Shown: positions 46,402-58,088, counted from the first letter of the stretch. The stretch is DNA of 64,000 nt from Polytrichum commune (GCA_950295325.1 OX485807.1:36982440-37046439), one strand, 5' to 3'. Program-made: numbers and translations. Notes: generated by a model not told the origin, from the sequence alone.

Positions 46402-46852
46402 CATAATGAAATTCTTTATATAGCACAATGTAACTCCAAATAGTAAGTGACACTAAATACCATAAACAATGTAGTGGGATTGATTCAGGATGAGATGAGA
46501 CTTGGGCGATGCAGAATCACATATTAAGGTATGTGGGCGGGCCTCAATGTGTGAATGAACTAGTTTATCTTCAAGATGGGCATAATTCAGTACATAAGTG
46601 GACATGCTTTACCTTTGTTTGAGTGGTATATACTTGTAGGGTTTGTAGTACAAAATGAGATGTGTAATGTTGAGGGCTAATGTCATCGCTTTAAAAAGAA
46701 AGACGGTCTTCATTATGACCTGCTACAACAATACTCGCATTTGAACTCTGGTTTTGGAACTGGAAACGATAGATTGTGTGATTCGGCAATTGCTACTCAC
46801 CAGACGAGACGATTCCCAATTTGCTTCGACACTCAAATTTCTATGTGAAGTT

Positions 46853-47006
46853 GACATCCTTCAGTTTTCTTTGATAAGAGCGGGGTTTATTCTATGAATT
46901 CCTCCAAAATGACGGGTAATTTTCCTGGAGTCTTGAGCTTCAACCGATTATTTCTCCAACTCAACCGATTCATCTGCAAGTAGCAGCCGGTTCTCCCCGT
47001 TCATCG
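46853..47006 (+). mobile_element. Partial hAT-type MITE, 'CCGGTT' family
   Basis: It matches the right two-thirds of the family (compare 52005-52157) and ends CCGGTTCTCCCCGTTCATCG. The left third is absent: similarity begins exactly where IR1 ends. Confidence 0.75.
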
Positions 47007-47651
47007 ATCCCCCTCCCCCAACGGGCAGTAAAGAGTGGAAGCACGGCCTGGTGACCTGGGCACAAGTCTACCTCCCTGCGTTCTGCTAACAATAGAAATT
47101 TGAGAACGATTACGTGCAAAACCGACTCGGTCATCAGTGGTCGGGGGTGCACATTCATTTCTTTAAGTTGCAGACGCGCGGTTTTCCGATGAATCCAAGG
47201 GGATCGTCAATGAGTGAAATTCCCTACCTGTTCACGACACGAGGAGTGCTGACTAGGCGACCCCGCCTCCCATCGCGTATTTATAACCTCGGCAAGACGA
47301 CGAGCATTGCAGTTGTGGATCGCACAGCTTTGGTTTACAACTCCGCCATCCGAAGCGAAGCACCGTTGTACATTTGAAGCGGAAAAGTGTTTTGGCTCTA
47401 GAGAAGGCGACAGACATTTATTGGTGACGTGTCTGGATGCTCTGGCATAGCCTGTGCAAAGTTGGAGCAGCAGAGACAACGATCGACATTAGTTAAGTTC
47501 ACATGTGATCAGGCCGAGTTGAGTCGAGGTGTTAGAGTTGAGCAAGTGGATGCATCGAGTTGTTTGATTTCGGAGCTGCTGGAGTAGTGGCAAACTCAGA
47601 GTCTGGAGGCCTTGATCTCTGATTCTGAGAAGGTGTAGATTAAGCACCGAA
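47007..47651 (+). promoter_or_regulatory. Upstream region of GLOX copy 1
   Basis: GC content rises here. A TATTTATAA element at 47277-47285 could be a TATA box, which would give a 5' leader of about 340 nt before the ATG at 47652. Open frames at 47114-47377 and 47207-47479 show no family resemblance. From 47622 on, the sequence is part of the IR2 arm; how far left the repeat goes cannot be seen because its partner leaves the window. Confidence 0.35.
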
Positions 47652-49611
47652 ATGATGAGGATGGGTGGGGGTAAGAAGACCCTGGTAGGCTTACTCGCAC
47701 TCGTGCAGTGGTTCATGTGGACTGTGGTTGTGGTGAGAGGGCAGGGCACATGGCAAGTCCTGATCAACAATGCTGGTATTGCTGCCATGCATTGTGCTCT
47801 CACTCACTACGACACGGCCATCATGCTCGACCGGACCAACATTGGGCCGTCGCAAATCGCATTGCCGGGGGGGAGATGCCGCAACAATCCTCAGGACCTC
47901 GTGCTCAAGCACGATTGCACCGCTCACTCGGTCATGTTCACACCCGGGCGCAACACCGTTCGCGCTTTGTTCATCAACACAGATACTTGGTGCTCCTCGG
48001 GGCAGTTCATGGCCGATGGCACCATGGTGCAGACCGGAGGCTGGAGAGATGGCAACTTCAAGATCAGGACGCTAGCTCCCTGCCCGAGTGGGGGAAATTG
48101 CGACTGGGTGGAGACGAATGTGCCGTTGGCGAAAGGAAGGTGGTACGCCTCCAACCATGTTCTTCCCGGAGGCAACCGGCAAATTGTGGTGGGCGGCATA
48201 GGCGAGGCAAATTACGAGTTCGTGCCCAAGAGGGCAGGGGGAGAGGGGGCGTTCGGGTTGGGGATGCTGAACGGGGCCGACAATCTGTACCCCTTCGTGT
48301 ACCTTTTGCCCACAGGAGAACTTTTTATCTTCTCGAATAGGAACGCCGTTGCCCTGAACTACAACAGCGGCGCGGTGACGAGGAATTACCCTGCCATCCC
48401 CGGCAACCCCCGAAACTACCCGTCCGCAGGGTCTGCCGCCATGCTCCCACTGACATGGCAGACGGGATTCGGGAGAGCAGAGATCATGGTGTGCGGAGGG
48501 GCGACGGCCCATAACCCAGGGGCAGCCGCGTCCGCGAGCTGCGGGAGACTCGTGGCGACCGGGGGCGGGGGAGGTTGGGCGATGGAGAACATGCCCATCC
48601 GTCGAAATATGGGAGAAATGCTCAACACACCCGACGGCAACATCATGATCATCAACGGAGCGCAAAACGGGTACCAAGGATGGGGATTGGCCAATAATCC
48701 TGCTCTCAACCCGGTGAAGTACGCCCCAGGCGCGGCTGCTGGAACGCGGTTCCAGGTGCTCGCGGGGACCGGCATTGCGAGGATGTACCACTCCACCGCC
48801 AATCTGCTGACCGACGGGCGGATCATGGTGGCCGGAAGCAACACCCACCAATTCTACACTTTCAGCGGTCCATTCCCTACGCAGCTCCGAGTGGAAGCCT
48901 TCTCGCCACCCTACCTTGGTGCCAAGTAAGTGGTTTGTAAAATTTGCAATTCGGATAGAGTCCCGGGATCCGCCATGGTCTACTACGTTCTGAGAGGACC
49001 ACCTCGAGGAGGCAGAATTCATCAGTACACCCAATCGTCGTAGAAACATGGATTTATTCTTTTCCAGATGAAAGCAGTCTACATCTCGAAGAATGTCTGG
49101 TTCGCGAGTAGTTGATATGAAATACGGCCTTGTAGTTTACACGGGGTTCGTGTAGTGACTTGGATAATAACAGATTCGGACACAACTGTGCGTGCTAGTA
49201 ATGTTTAGGAGGTGCCATCGATTATAGATTCGGCACTCTGTTTTGGATCGCTTGTACTGACCCGGTTGTCATGGAACGTTCCTTTGCAGTTTCAACAACG
49301 TGAGACCCAGAATCACTGGCGTGCCCGGGCGGTTCGGATACAATCAGGTGTTCACCGTGACGTTCGTGGTGGGCGCCAGAGTGGGCGGCGTGGGAGTGAA
49401 CATGAATAGCGCGCCTTACTCCACACATTCCTTCTCGCAAGGCCAAAGGCAACTCAGTCTCAAGACTTCGGTGCCTGTGAAGGCGGGCGGAGGGTGGTCG
49501 TGCCAGGTCACGGCTCCTCCCAATGCCAACGTCGCTCCTCAACAATACTACATCCTCTTCCTGGTGCAGAACGGCATTCCTGCAAAGGGCGCCTGGGTGC
49601 ACATGGGCTAA
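47652..49611 (+). CDS. GLOX: Glyoxal/galactose-oxidase-like secreted copper-radical oxidase, copy 1
   Basis: Two exons, 47652-48925 and 49290-49611, joined by a 364-bp GT-AG intron (donor GTAAGT; acceptor TTTGCAG), give 531 residues, a usual length for plant GLOX. Residues ~10-29 form a hydrophobic signal peptide, so the enzyme is probably extracellular. The body is a seven-bladed beta-propeller (glyoxal oxidase N-terminal domain) and the C-terminus the DUF1929 immunoglobulin-like domain. Expected copper and radical residues are present: Cys114 in WCSSGQ, Tyr165 in RWYASN, Tyr379-His380 in ARMYHSTANLL, and His471 in THSFSQGQR. Such enzymes oxidise aldehydes (or galactose-type alcohols) to acids and release H2O2, acting in cell walls; the substrate here is unknown. 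The first of two nearby Mets was taken as start. Confidence 0.92.
48926..49289 (+). other. GLOX copy 1 intron
   Basis: Splitting the codon after its second base (AA|T) restores the reading frame from ...SPPYLGA to NFNNVRPRITGVPGRF, which matches the GLOX family across the junction. Without splicing the frame ends two codons on. The intron is AT-richer than the exons. Confidence 0.88.
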
Positions 49612-51024
49612 ACCCCTAGGCCACCCAAGTTATATGGATCTGTACAATATATAGCAATCTTAGGATCCGAAGAGTTGGGGATGCGACAACAGCATTATCA
49701 AGATCCTTGGGTTGTTGTACTCCCAGTCTCCACCGTTAAAGGTTCGCCTACCACGTGGTGGGATTGGGGCTCAAGAATTTAATGTGCGCACTGCATTGAA
49801 CATTGAAAATTCGATGCAAGTACGCATTTTCGTTCCAGGGAAGACGCAGTGCAGGGCTTAGTATGCTTTCTTGGGTTGAAAACAGATGTACAACGGACAG
49901 GATCGACCGAGGGGACTTTGTAATGGAGGCGGGAGGTCAACTATATCCAAACTGGGTTAATTCAGTGGGCTTATTGAGGGGACTTTCATGCAACCATTGA
50001 ACGATGTACACATGAGCGGCTACTCAATGCCGTATGTAGAGTACTTACTATTGGATGTAGAGGCAATGCGGCTAGTGCTAAAGATATGTATGTTCTATCA
50101 ACGGCTACATTGTAAGCCAGAGTAGCAGTAGGTTTGGTGGGTGAGCGAGCAGCTTGTAAATTCAATGGATAGAGGATGCTAAAAGCGTAGGTAAAGCGTA
50201 GATGGGTTCTAGAGACTCGTCTTAATTAAATGAATAAAGGATAGCTTGCCCCTCTTGTGTTTCTGCCAAAATGGTTTATGAATAAAGGCAGATTTTGTCT
50301 CAAAAATCCTGACTCGCGGTTTTGATGAGAGTGCCTGTGGGAATTCCGAAGCCGGGTTCGTGCACCCATGACAATGCAGTCTGGCCTGTAATCCGGGAAA
50401 GTTGTCAGTTATTGAAGCATGTGCAAGTGCAGACTCCCAAAGGAATGGTTCCTCTTGTCAAAGCACAGAATCTGGTCGTGGTCCACACCCCAGTGGATTC
50501 GGATGCTCAAAACTTGAATGATGACTTATAAAAGTTGGTCATAGGATTGCTTGTCAAACTCTGTACTAAGTTACAAGGCTACGTAAGGTGGCTAACCCTT
50601 GGCCGGAAAATATTCAGCTCACAACAACCCTGATATAAGCTAACTTTGCGATCCAAGTGAAACAGACGAAGCTTGGATTTGAGCAGCATGGCTACCTCAC
50701 CTACACAACAAACATATGGAATGGTAATAGATGCTAGCTTTTGAGAGGAATGTGCTCAAGCATGCATTACTGATGAAGGGTTCACTTAACCCTTAAATGC
50801 CCCGAGGTGCAAGCTTACATCATGAAATCTCTTGAGGGCTTTGTGCAGCCTACCCCAGAACCAGAAATAAACCTCAGATTTGGTTTCAAGAGAGGAACTG
50901 TGAAAAAAGCAAAATCATTTCAAAGAAAGGATTGGGAAATCGACTGACGAGTCACAAGTGTTGCGAATGACCTCAAATTTAAATGTCCAGAAATTGCTTA
51001 AGAATTTGTTTGTAGGCACACAAG
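49612..51024 (+). other. GLOX copy 1 3' region and flank
   Basis: AATAAA signals at 50231-50236 and 50281-50286 are candidate polyadenylation signals, giving a 3' UTR of about 0.65 kb. An open frame at 50322-50531 (69 aa, MMRVPVGIPKPGSCTHDNAV at its start) lies just past them and is preserved identically in the other arm (61091-61300). I do not recognise it, and because the whole arm is identical its preservation is no evidence of coding. It could be a relic exon. Confidence 0.4.
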
Positions 51025-51399
51025 TACACTACATATGATATTTCGTGTCATGTGGTATTTAATTTCACTATGGTAACTTTTCAGATAGCACTTCTCACAA
51101 ATAAGTGAACAAATACTGTCATGGATGAGGGATGAGTTCATCCATTGGCAAAGCCCTACCTTCTCTTGTCCGCAATGTGTGATGAAATACTGTCATGGAT
51201 GATTGAAAGTTGATCGAAAAATCATTTTATAAGTGACAGTAAATGCAACATTGTAATTCTTGAATCTCCTAAATTTTTTACAAGGAATGAAAAATAATGT
51301 TGGATTAACATTTAGCGTTGGTGACAATATACCGCGGTTCAAAATCAGTACTGACCAAGACAATCAGAATTGGTGACACTAAATATCATATTTAGTGTA
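51025..51399. mobile_element. MITE with palindromic ends (family P), copy A
   Basis: The left end TACACTACATATGATATTTC(GTGTCA) and the inverse of the right end (TACACTAAATATGATATTTAGTGTCA) agree at 24 of 26 positions. The terminal motif CACTAAATATGATATTTAGTG is itself a palindrome. TA on both sides may be a 2-bp target duplication. 375 bp, non-coding. The IR2 partner is 60337-60597, shorter by the last ~115 bp. Confidence 0.7.
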
Positions 51400-51400
51400 G

Positions 51401-51905
51401 GTTCAGGGCAATGCATGTATTTGAATGGCCTACTTATTTGTTATTGGCACTAATAGTTAGTCAATAGTAGGTTTCAACATTGTAGAAGAATGTTGAAGCT
51501 CATCGCCATCTAGCTATATCTGGAAGATATAGTAAATATGACATTTAGTTTCGTTATATTTAGTGTCATATGGTAACTTTATGGATGACATTCATATGAA
51601 TAACTGAACAAATGTTAGCATGAATGATTGAAATTTGGATAAAAAAATCACTTGGTACATGACAGTATTTGTAACAATGTAAATCTATAATCTCACAATA
51701 TTTTGATTATATTACTTGGGTAGACTAGGTGAAGTTAGTCCAGAAAATACTCCTTGAATTATTGAGGTTGTGAATTGTTTCAATTCAACCAAAAGCTAAA
51801 TCAGTCACTCACCATGTCAGATGTTGGTGAAATACAGGAATGTAACACAGTCAACAGGTAATAACTGAGACCTATTCAGCCTAAATGCCTGTTCACAGGG
51901 GTATA
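51401..51905. repeat. Diverged inner continuation of IR2, left side
   Basis: 51425-51690 matches the complement of about 58920-59180, and 51696-51905 the complement of 58089-58303 (CACTCACCATGTCAGATGTT and GACCTATTCAGCCTAAATGC are shared). Identity is clearly lower than in the outer arms, roughly nine in ten by eye, with small indels. 51531-51700 includes a truncated family P copy. Confidence 0.8.
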
Positions 51906-51923
51906 AGTAATAGGTAAATTGTG

Positions 51924-52415
51924 CACTAAATCAGTGCTCGGGGAGATTTTTGGGCATAACCGGTCGAGATCCTAGTGTTTGCAAGTCCAACCGGTTACAT
52001 GTTGACATCCTTTGGTTTTTCTTTATTAAATTGGGGTATATTCTAAAAATTCCTCTAAAATGATCGGTCATTTTCTTGCAATTTCGAATTTCAACCGGTT
52101 ATTTCTCAAACTGAACCGGTTCATCTATACCTAATTGCCGGTTCTCCCCGATCATAGCACTAAATATGATAATTAGTATCACAAATTCTTTGGTCTTGCT
52201 CAAGACTAATTGTAAACTGTAGTATAGTGTCACCTACACTATACGTTAACCCAAACAATATTTGTCACTCCTTGTAATTTTTTTGGGGGATTATAGATGT
52301 ACGATGTCGCAGTTGCTGTCACTTACGAAGTGATTTTTCAATCAAATTTCAATCATCCATGAAAATATTTCATCACAAGTAAATAATTAGATGACACTCA
52401 ATATCATATTTGGTG
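51924..52415 (+). mobile_element. Family P MITE, copy B, split by a hAT-type MITE
   Basis: It starts CACTAAAT, resumes after the nested element as ATGATAATTAGTATCAC, and ends ATATCATATTTGGTG. The interior matches copy C (58787-59066), for example TTTTTTTGGGGGATTATAGA. About 258 bp without the insertion. Confidence 0.75.
51932..52157 (+). mobile_element. hAT-type MITE, 'CCGGTT' family (whole), nested in copy B
   Basis: It begins CAGTGCTCGGGGAGATTTTT and ends CCGGTTCTCCCCGATCATAG, flanked exactly by the 8-bp duplication CACTAAAT (51924-51931 and 52158-52165). The duplicated bases are the terminal motif of the family P MITE it landed in. 226 bp, non-coding. Confidence 0.9.
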
Positions 52416-52491
52416 TACTTATTGGGCGTTCTATTAATATAGCATATCCCTTTCATAAATATTTTAGGAAAGAAGAACATACGGAGGGACA

Positions 52492-53050
52492 CGGGTAGGT
52501 CACTTAGTGCATTTTAAAAACGACGTGCGGCATAATATAGAGAGGATTAAAATCATTTGAAATAAAAATTATAAAGGAATTCCAAATAACAAAGGGGCCA
52601 TTAAATGTAGACAATCCCATTCTAAGTAAGTTAGATGAACATAAAACGTGGGCCATTATTTTTTTGTAAAATTAATATAGGGGCTGAAGATAAGGATCCT
52701 AGAAGGTATGTTTAGTATGTTTGCTATGGTCTCCTATGTGTTTTCTTCATAACTTTGTTTGAATGATATTATTGTTTGCACCCTTCTTTGTTTCCATGGT
52801 TTCCCTTAACACTCGTCAATGCATTAGGAAGTAGATTAGCTTTTATTACTTAAAAGGAATATAGAGTACAAAAAATTGCAGTGACTTGGACAATATAAGT
52901 AATGGAAGGGTGCAAACAAATGGGCCATTTTTTACATTTAAGTAATTATAGGGAGGCTTTAATTCAACCCTTGAAGGTAAATAGCCCCAAAACAAAAAAC
53001 CCCCAGCCGCACGTGGTGCACAAAAATGCCTTAGAGTGACCTACCCGTGT
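52492..53050. mobile_element. Mutator-type MITE
   Basis: Long imperfect terminal repeats: CGGGTAGGTCACTTAGTGCA to GTGCGGC on the left, and the inverse of ACACGGGTAGGTCACTCTAA to GTGCGGC on the right, about 45 bp. GGAGGGACA occurs at both sides (52483-52491, 53051-53059): a 9-bp duplication, the Mutator hallmark. 559 bp with no transposase. Confidence 0.8.
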
Positions 53051-53059
53051 GGAGGGACA

Positions 53060-55555
53060 TGTCACCAATACCTATTGTGAACCATCCGAACGGTTCATGA
53101 GTCATGGTAAAATAAACACTATGGTATTTGGTGATATTTTCTATATTCCTAATATTTATTTTATGTGTTTTGCCAAATCAAATTATTGAGGTATTTTTGT
53201 AGGATAAGTAGTGGTCAATTAGATGTTTTACCGTGACTTCAATTCTTTGTGTGAATTGCATGAGTTAGTGGTTTCTTGATGATTATCCTTGGTTTTTTTT
53301 CATAGTTTTATGTGAATGAGGTTTTACAATGTGAGAGGTTATGCGGTTACCCTCAACTATAGTTAGAGTGGCATTGAATAGGTGGTAAAAATTAGGGCAG
53401 TTTCAAACCTTGGAGTAGATCTACAACGACCTTGAGTTATCTTAGGTTTGAGTTAGGAATAGTTTGGAGTTAGACTAGAGGAGACATTTAGATGAGCGTT
53501 TTTGGCATATGAAGTTGGGAGGCACAGGATTGAAATCCTTTGTCTTATTGTTTTGATGGTTTTTTTCCCTTTTTCAAGTGGGTAGGAGTGCGAAGCCTTG
53601 AGATTTGGGGGAAGTGTGTGAGAGGAAAGAGTTGGAATTTTATTGATGAGAGTAGGTTTTGAAGAACAAGGGATAAATTATATTTAGGAGGAGATTTAGA
53701 GGATTATGGTTGAGGATTGAGGAAGTAAGGTTGTTGAGGGGGCAAGGGTGAACGGAGGAGCAAGAGCGCGAGCAACAAGAGCAAGAGCATGGCCAAGAGC
53801 AAGGTAGCAAGTGTCCATTGCTGCGAGTGCCATCGCTATCTTTGGCACTTGTCATCGCTCCTCTAAATCCTTGCTCCTCTAAATCCTAGCTATCTTTGAC
53901 ATAATACCTCACATCCTCTTGGTTGCCCTGATTTTTCCCTCTTTGTAGCCATCATGCCTTTGCAATTTGGTGATGTGTGTTGTTTTCTTGTACCTTCTTC
54001 CACATTTCAGCTCGTTATGTGGAAAAATCCTTGTTGCCATGGTCACTTGTTCCCTTCCATCTCAATCTCTCTTACATTTTTGAGGTCTTTGAGACCATGT
54101 GCTTAATTGCTATGGAGGCGCATCGCTCACAATTTGGTGCTTTGTGTTGTTTTCTTGGACATCTTTTGCATTTCAACTGGTTTTGTGAAGAAACCCTCAC
54201 TGACGTGGTCCCTTGATAGCTTCCATCCCATATTCTTCTCTCTTGCATCTCCAAGTTTTTTAAGATCTTTGGGTTGTTGTGTGGGCTGTGGAGGCAAATT
54301 GGTGGGAGCTTGGGAGTTTCGGTGGTAGTTTGGTCGATTTTGGTTGCCATTGTGGTGAAGATTTAGTTGGTTGTGCGCATAATTGAGGGTTTTTGTGGAT
54401 TGGGCGAGATAGTTTGTTGAATCTAGTGGTCAAAGAGCTACTTTAGTTTGGAACTTGTTTCTTGTTTAAAGGGAGCTTGCCCGTTTTTCTTCGCCTTCTT
54501 AGGAGATTTGTGCACAGATTAGGTGTTGGAATTGCTTTTGAGAGGTTGCGGTTCCTTGCATTCAAATCTATGGTTTGATACCTTGGCCTTTGAGGTGCGG
54601 AGGCAAATTTTGTAGGCCATGTTAAGAAGTGCAGAAATTTGGATAGTGGATGTTTTTTTTGGACGGTGGCGGATTTGTATGTGGAATTGATCCTCCCGGT
54701 GCATGGTTTAGTGTGGTAGGGCTGCCATATTTGCACCGGGCTTTGGTCCCAATTGGGTAGAGTTACTCCCGATTAGTAGGCATAGGTATAATCAAAAGCA
54801 GGGTTATGGGCACGACGCAAAAACGTTGTCCAATACTTTTAAGAAATTGCAAATCCAATTGCATTTCATGGCCGAGGTGTAATTGGTTTTGACCCATTAT
54901 GATTATTGGGTATTGATGTGGTGTTAGTTGGTGAAATCAGAATGTGGGAACAACCATTTTGCCCCATCTTATGTGTTGTCATCTTGGTAAAAGGGTGCAA
55001 ATTTCCCTTTTTTGATGATTCATTGACCATTTGGACCATGAATTAAGTGCCCAAGTTACCTAAGGCGATTGTGGTTGAGATCAGAGAGTATTTTGTGATT
55101 TAGTGTTTGGTCTAGGGCCATCTAAGTGTGTTGTCAACTTTTAAGAAAGGCCCGCTTGGCCCCTCGATCAACCCATTGGTGCATTTCATTAGCCTTCTTA
55201 GCCATGGCATCCCTTTGTTATTGTTGTATCCCATTACCTCATAGGTGTCTATTGCTTAGAGGTAACTATCCTGCAAGCCCCTCATCTCAACTATTATGAT
55301 GCTTTGACCGTCCGTGTGGTCAAGTACTCATACCTATTACTTTGAAAAGTAGAAGTAACAAGATCCTTTCACACTTACATGCCTTTTTGAATTGTTAAAC
55401 ATGCAAGATATGGCTAGATTCCCACAACATTATTACAACACAAGCAAACTTTAGACAATGGAAAAACCAGAGCAATCGTGCACAACATTCAAGTAAAATG
55501 GTACCAATTTTTGGCTATGGAAGATGCACATCTACTTCATTTTCCAAATTCGATA
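53060..55555. other. Interval without recognised features
   Basis: About 2.5 kb of mixed composition. Open frames on both strands near 53640-54740 overlap each other and are low in complexity (for example Cys/Ser-rich on the minus strand from the GAGCAAGAGC repeats at 53755-53805). No family resemblance, no terminal repeats found. Confidence 0.35.
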
Positions 55556-55559
55556 CATG

Positions 55560-57480
55560 TGTCAATGGCGCACTCATGAAAACTTCTCTTATGGATCTTG
55601 CTAAGCAGCTCTTATGGGAGAAAAAAGGATAAACAAACCATTATTGCAATTCTTGGCACCCTTGATTTGCTTCATAAACAAGAGGCCATCAACTATTGTG
55701 TATCTCATGCTATGTGGACACCACTTCAAGTTTATCACGACCAACACTCCAAAGTGTACATCATTGGTCTTCAAGAGAATTGCTACAACTGCAGACTCAA
55801 TAAGGGAAGAGTTTATCATTGTGTTTATTGGTTCTTTTGTAGCAATTAGCCACACAATTAAATGCTCTTGGACAAACGATTATTGAACAAAAACTCATCA
55901 TCAACATCATATGCGGCTTGCCTCCTTCATTTGACCCAATCCTACTTGCATGGGACAAAATGTTCCTCTTGGTGATCAAAGCCTTATCACTCTTCAATCT
56001 CAATTCATCAAGTTCCAAAAGAAATTGTGGTATCATGCACAATAGCCAGAGGCACTTCCTTTGACGCCTCTCATTCTTGCTCCTTTGACTATAGAACAAA
56101 CGAAGGAGCATGTTGAAAAGCTTCCCCGACATAAGCGGCATGCACATTGCCGTCAATGTGGCAAGCATGGCCATTTAAAAAAAAGACTATCTCAATGACA
56201 TTAATAGTTTTTTTTGTTGCTAATTCACCAAAACACAAGCACACTACACGTTCTCCCAAATGTCATCTCAACAAACAATCACATAAGAAAAATTAAAAGT
56301 CATGCGGATGTGATCCCGGGTACGCAACTCCCATATTATACGCAAGGGGCATCGTACTTAAAACAGCTTAGACGACGGCTTTTGTAAAAATTATATCAAA
56401 TTATATCAAATTAAAATGATCAAAAATTTGGGTGAAGACCAAATTAAATAAAATGAGATGAAAAAAAAGTTGGGTTGCATATTTATTAAGCCTCCCATTA
56501 AAATTATAATTCATTCACAATGTTAAAATTTTATTAAAAAGTCCAAAAAGTTGGGTAGTTTGACCTATGGTACTTGTATTAAAAAAAATCATATAATTAG
56601 GTTTTTAATGCAATTATATGCTTCAAAATATATTCATTTCCTATATATAATTACATTTTTGGATTCCTTGTTAGAAGGGCTACAAGGGTTTCCTACATTA
56701 AAACAAATTGTATCACTCAATATTGGACTAAAACGCATTATAAGTGATTATAATCAGGACCATATAGTACGGGAGTTGCGTACCCGGGGATGTGATGGCC
56801 AGTTTTATCGAATTACCCACCTTTGTCTCTAGTGAACCGTATTGCATCGTCTCCTCTTCTCAAGATTCTTCCTCCTCTGATGCATAATCATTTTGGTTTG
56901 CAGACTTGGGTGCCACTGAGCACATGACTAATAAACTTAACTAGTTTTCAAACTATCAATCTATTGACGATTATTGTTGGACAATCATAATTGTTGACTA
57001 CCATCTTCTCTATGTCAAAGGCATTGGTGACATTCACGTTCATGCCACAAATGGCATTATCACTCCTCTCAAGCTCAAGAACATTTTATATGTACCTCAA
57101 CTTTGTTGCAACCTTATCGTTACATGACAACTCACTGAAAAGTGTGTTGCTATCGTCCATTTTCGTAACCTCTGCAAAATGATCACAAACAATGGCAATA
57201 GTCATAATCTCACGACTAGCTACAAGTTCCACAATCTATCATGGCGTGTTCATATTATCGCTACCAAGTCTTAGAGTGTAGCCAATCTTTTTATCACCTC
57301 TGCTCCTACTACTACTACTCACATGAATTTTTGCACTTTGCAACAAATGAGTACTCAAGATGTGTTGCAGGTTTACCGGAACCTTCAAGATAGATTTGTT
57401 TCTTTGTGTTGGTTGTACACAATAATAATCATCATGGAGTTTTCCCAAACCTACATAATTTTGTTGTCCAATCTCCAATC
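55560..57480 (+). mobile_element. Ty1/copia gag-pol remnant (fossil)
   Basis: Plus-strand pieces follow copia order: a gag-type stretch with EQKLIINIICGLPPSFDPIL (about 55885-55945), a CCHC knuckle around CRQCGKHGH (about 56150-56180), and a protease-like WFADLGATEHMTN (about 56894-56932), then more decayed sequence toward 57480. No LTRs were found, so the ends are approximate. Old and heavily broken, with many interruptions. A hAT-type MITE is inserted in it at 56315-56788. Confidence 0.7.
56315..56788. mobile_element. hAT-type MITE nested in the copia remnant
   Basis: Inverted termini CCCGGGTACGCAACTCCC and GGGAGTTGCGTACCCGGG are perfect over 18 bp. GATGTGAT on both sides (56307-56314, 56789-56796) is an exact 8-bp duplication. 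474 bp, AT-rich inside, non-coding. Confidence 0.88.
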
Positions 57481-58088
57481 AAGCGACCATTCCATTAACA
57501 TCTACTCTTTGCGTACGTAGATGCCGATAGACTCCACACTTGCCCCATTTAGGCAAGTATTGCAGAAGCTATGGTTGTTCTAACCTCAACAATTTTGGGC
57601 GCCACTCCCAAGTCATTGAGCCCTTGGAGTGTTCGGCATTGTCCCTAGGCAGTGCCCCACTCAAATTGCCATATCTTCTAGCTCACGCCTCCGATTGGGG
57701 AGTTCTTGAGTGTTCTAGAATCTGGACACCGTAAACTACTCAATGCTCATGGCCTTACCCTTGTGACTCCTAGTATCCATGGGTGGGAGACGTTCTCAAC
57801 GCCTGGGCCTTCACCCATACTAGGATCACTTGGGCCCTCTCACCTATGGCGCCACAAGTCCCGGGTGTCACTCCAGGGTCCCACTTGTGCCCATGGTGTT
57901 GCGGGCAGTCCTCATGAAAAGGTGCGCGACATTTCCCCCAACTTCTGCAAACCAAAAACAATAACACACGTTGTATAGTGTTGGTTGGTTCACATCGCTT
58001 GAAATCTAGGTGATTTTTAATCAACTCGCTCCTGTCAATGTTTCCAAGACAAAGTTGTTGTCAATATGTTCCAAGCACTAAGCTGGAA
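57481..58088. other. GC-richer interval, unassigned
   Basis: Between the copia remnant and the inner IR2 repeat. Frames at 57540-57734 and 57706-57978 are Pro/Ser-rich and unrecognised. It may still be decayed copia sequence in its left part. Confidence 0.25.

Larger units (their letters stand above)
39968..46852. repeat. Inverted repeat IR1, right arm
   Basis: Reverse complement of 1271-3872, enlarged by a 3,555-bp Harbinger-type insertion (40498-44052) and about 730 bp at about 45674-46401. Apart from these, order is conserved along the whole arm. It ends at 46852, where a truncated CCGGTT MITE begins. Confidence 0.85.
47622..51285. repeat. Inverted repeat IR2, left arm (GLOX arm)
   Basis: Position x matches the complement of position 111622-x without any shift from 47622 to about 51285. 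Only isolated differences were noticed (for example the Lys/Thr codon in GLOX exon 2 and a base near 51237). Coding, intron and 1.6 kb of 3' non-coding sequence are equally well conserved. The partner arm is cut by the window end, so the repeat may be longer. Confidence 0.95.

Noticed and set aside
48072-49049. 325-aa open frame antisense to GLOX exon 1 (mirrored at 62573-63550)
   Set aside because: It lies opposite a confirmed exon, is Arg/His/Gly-rich as expected from a GC-rich antisense frame, and resembles no family. The 210-, 142-, 126- and 101-aa frames in both arms are rejected for the same reason.
53640-54740. Several 60-100-aa frames on both strands
   Set aside because: Mutually overlapping and low in complexity, with no domain resemblance.
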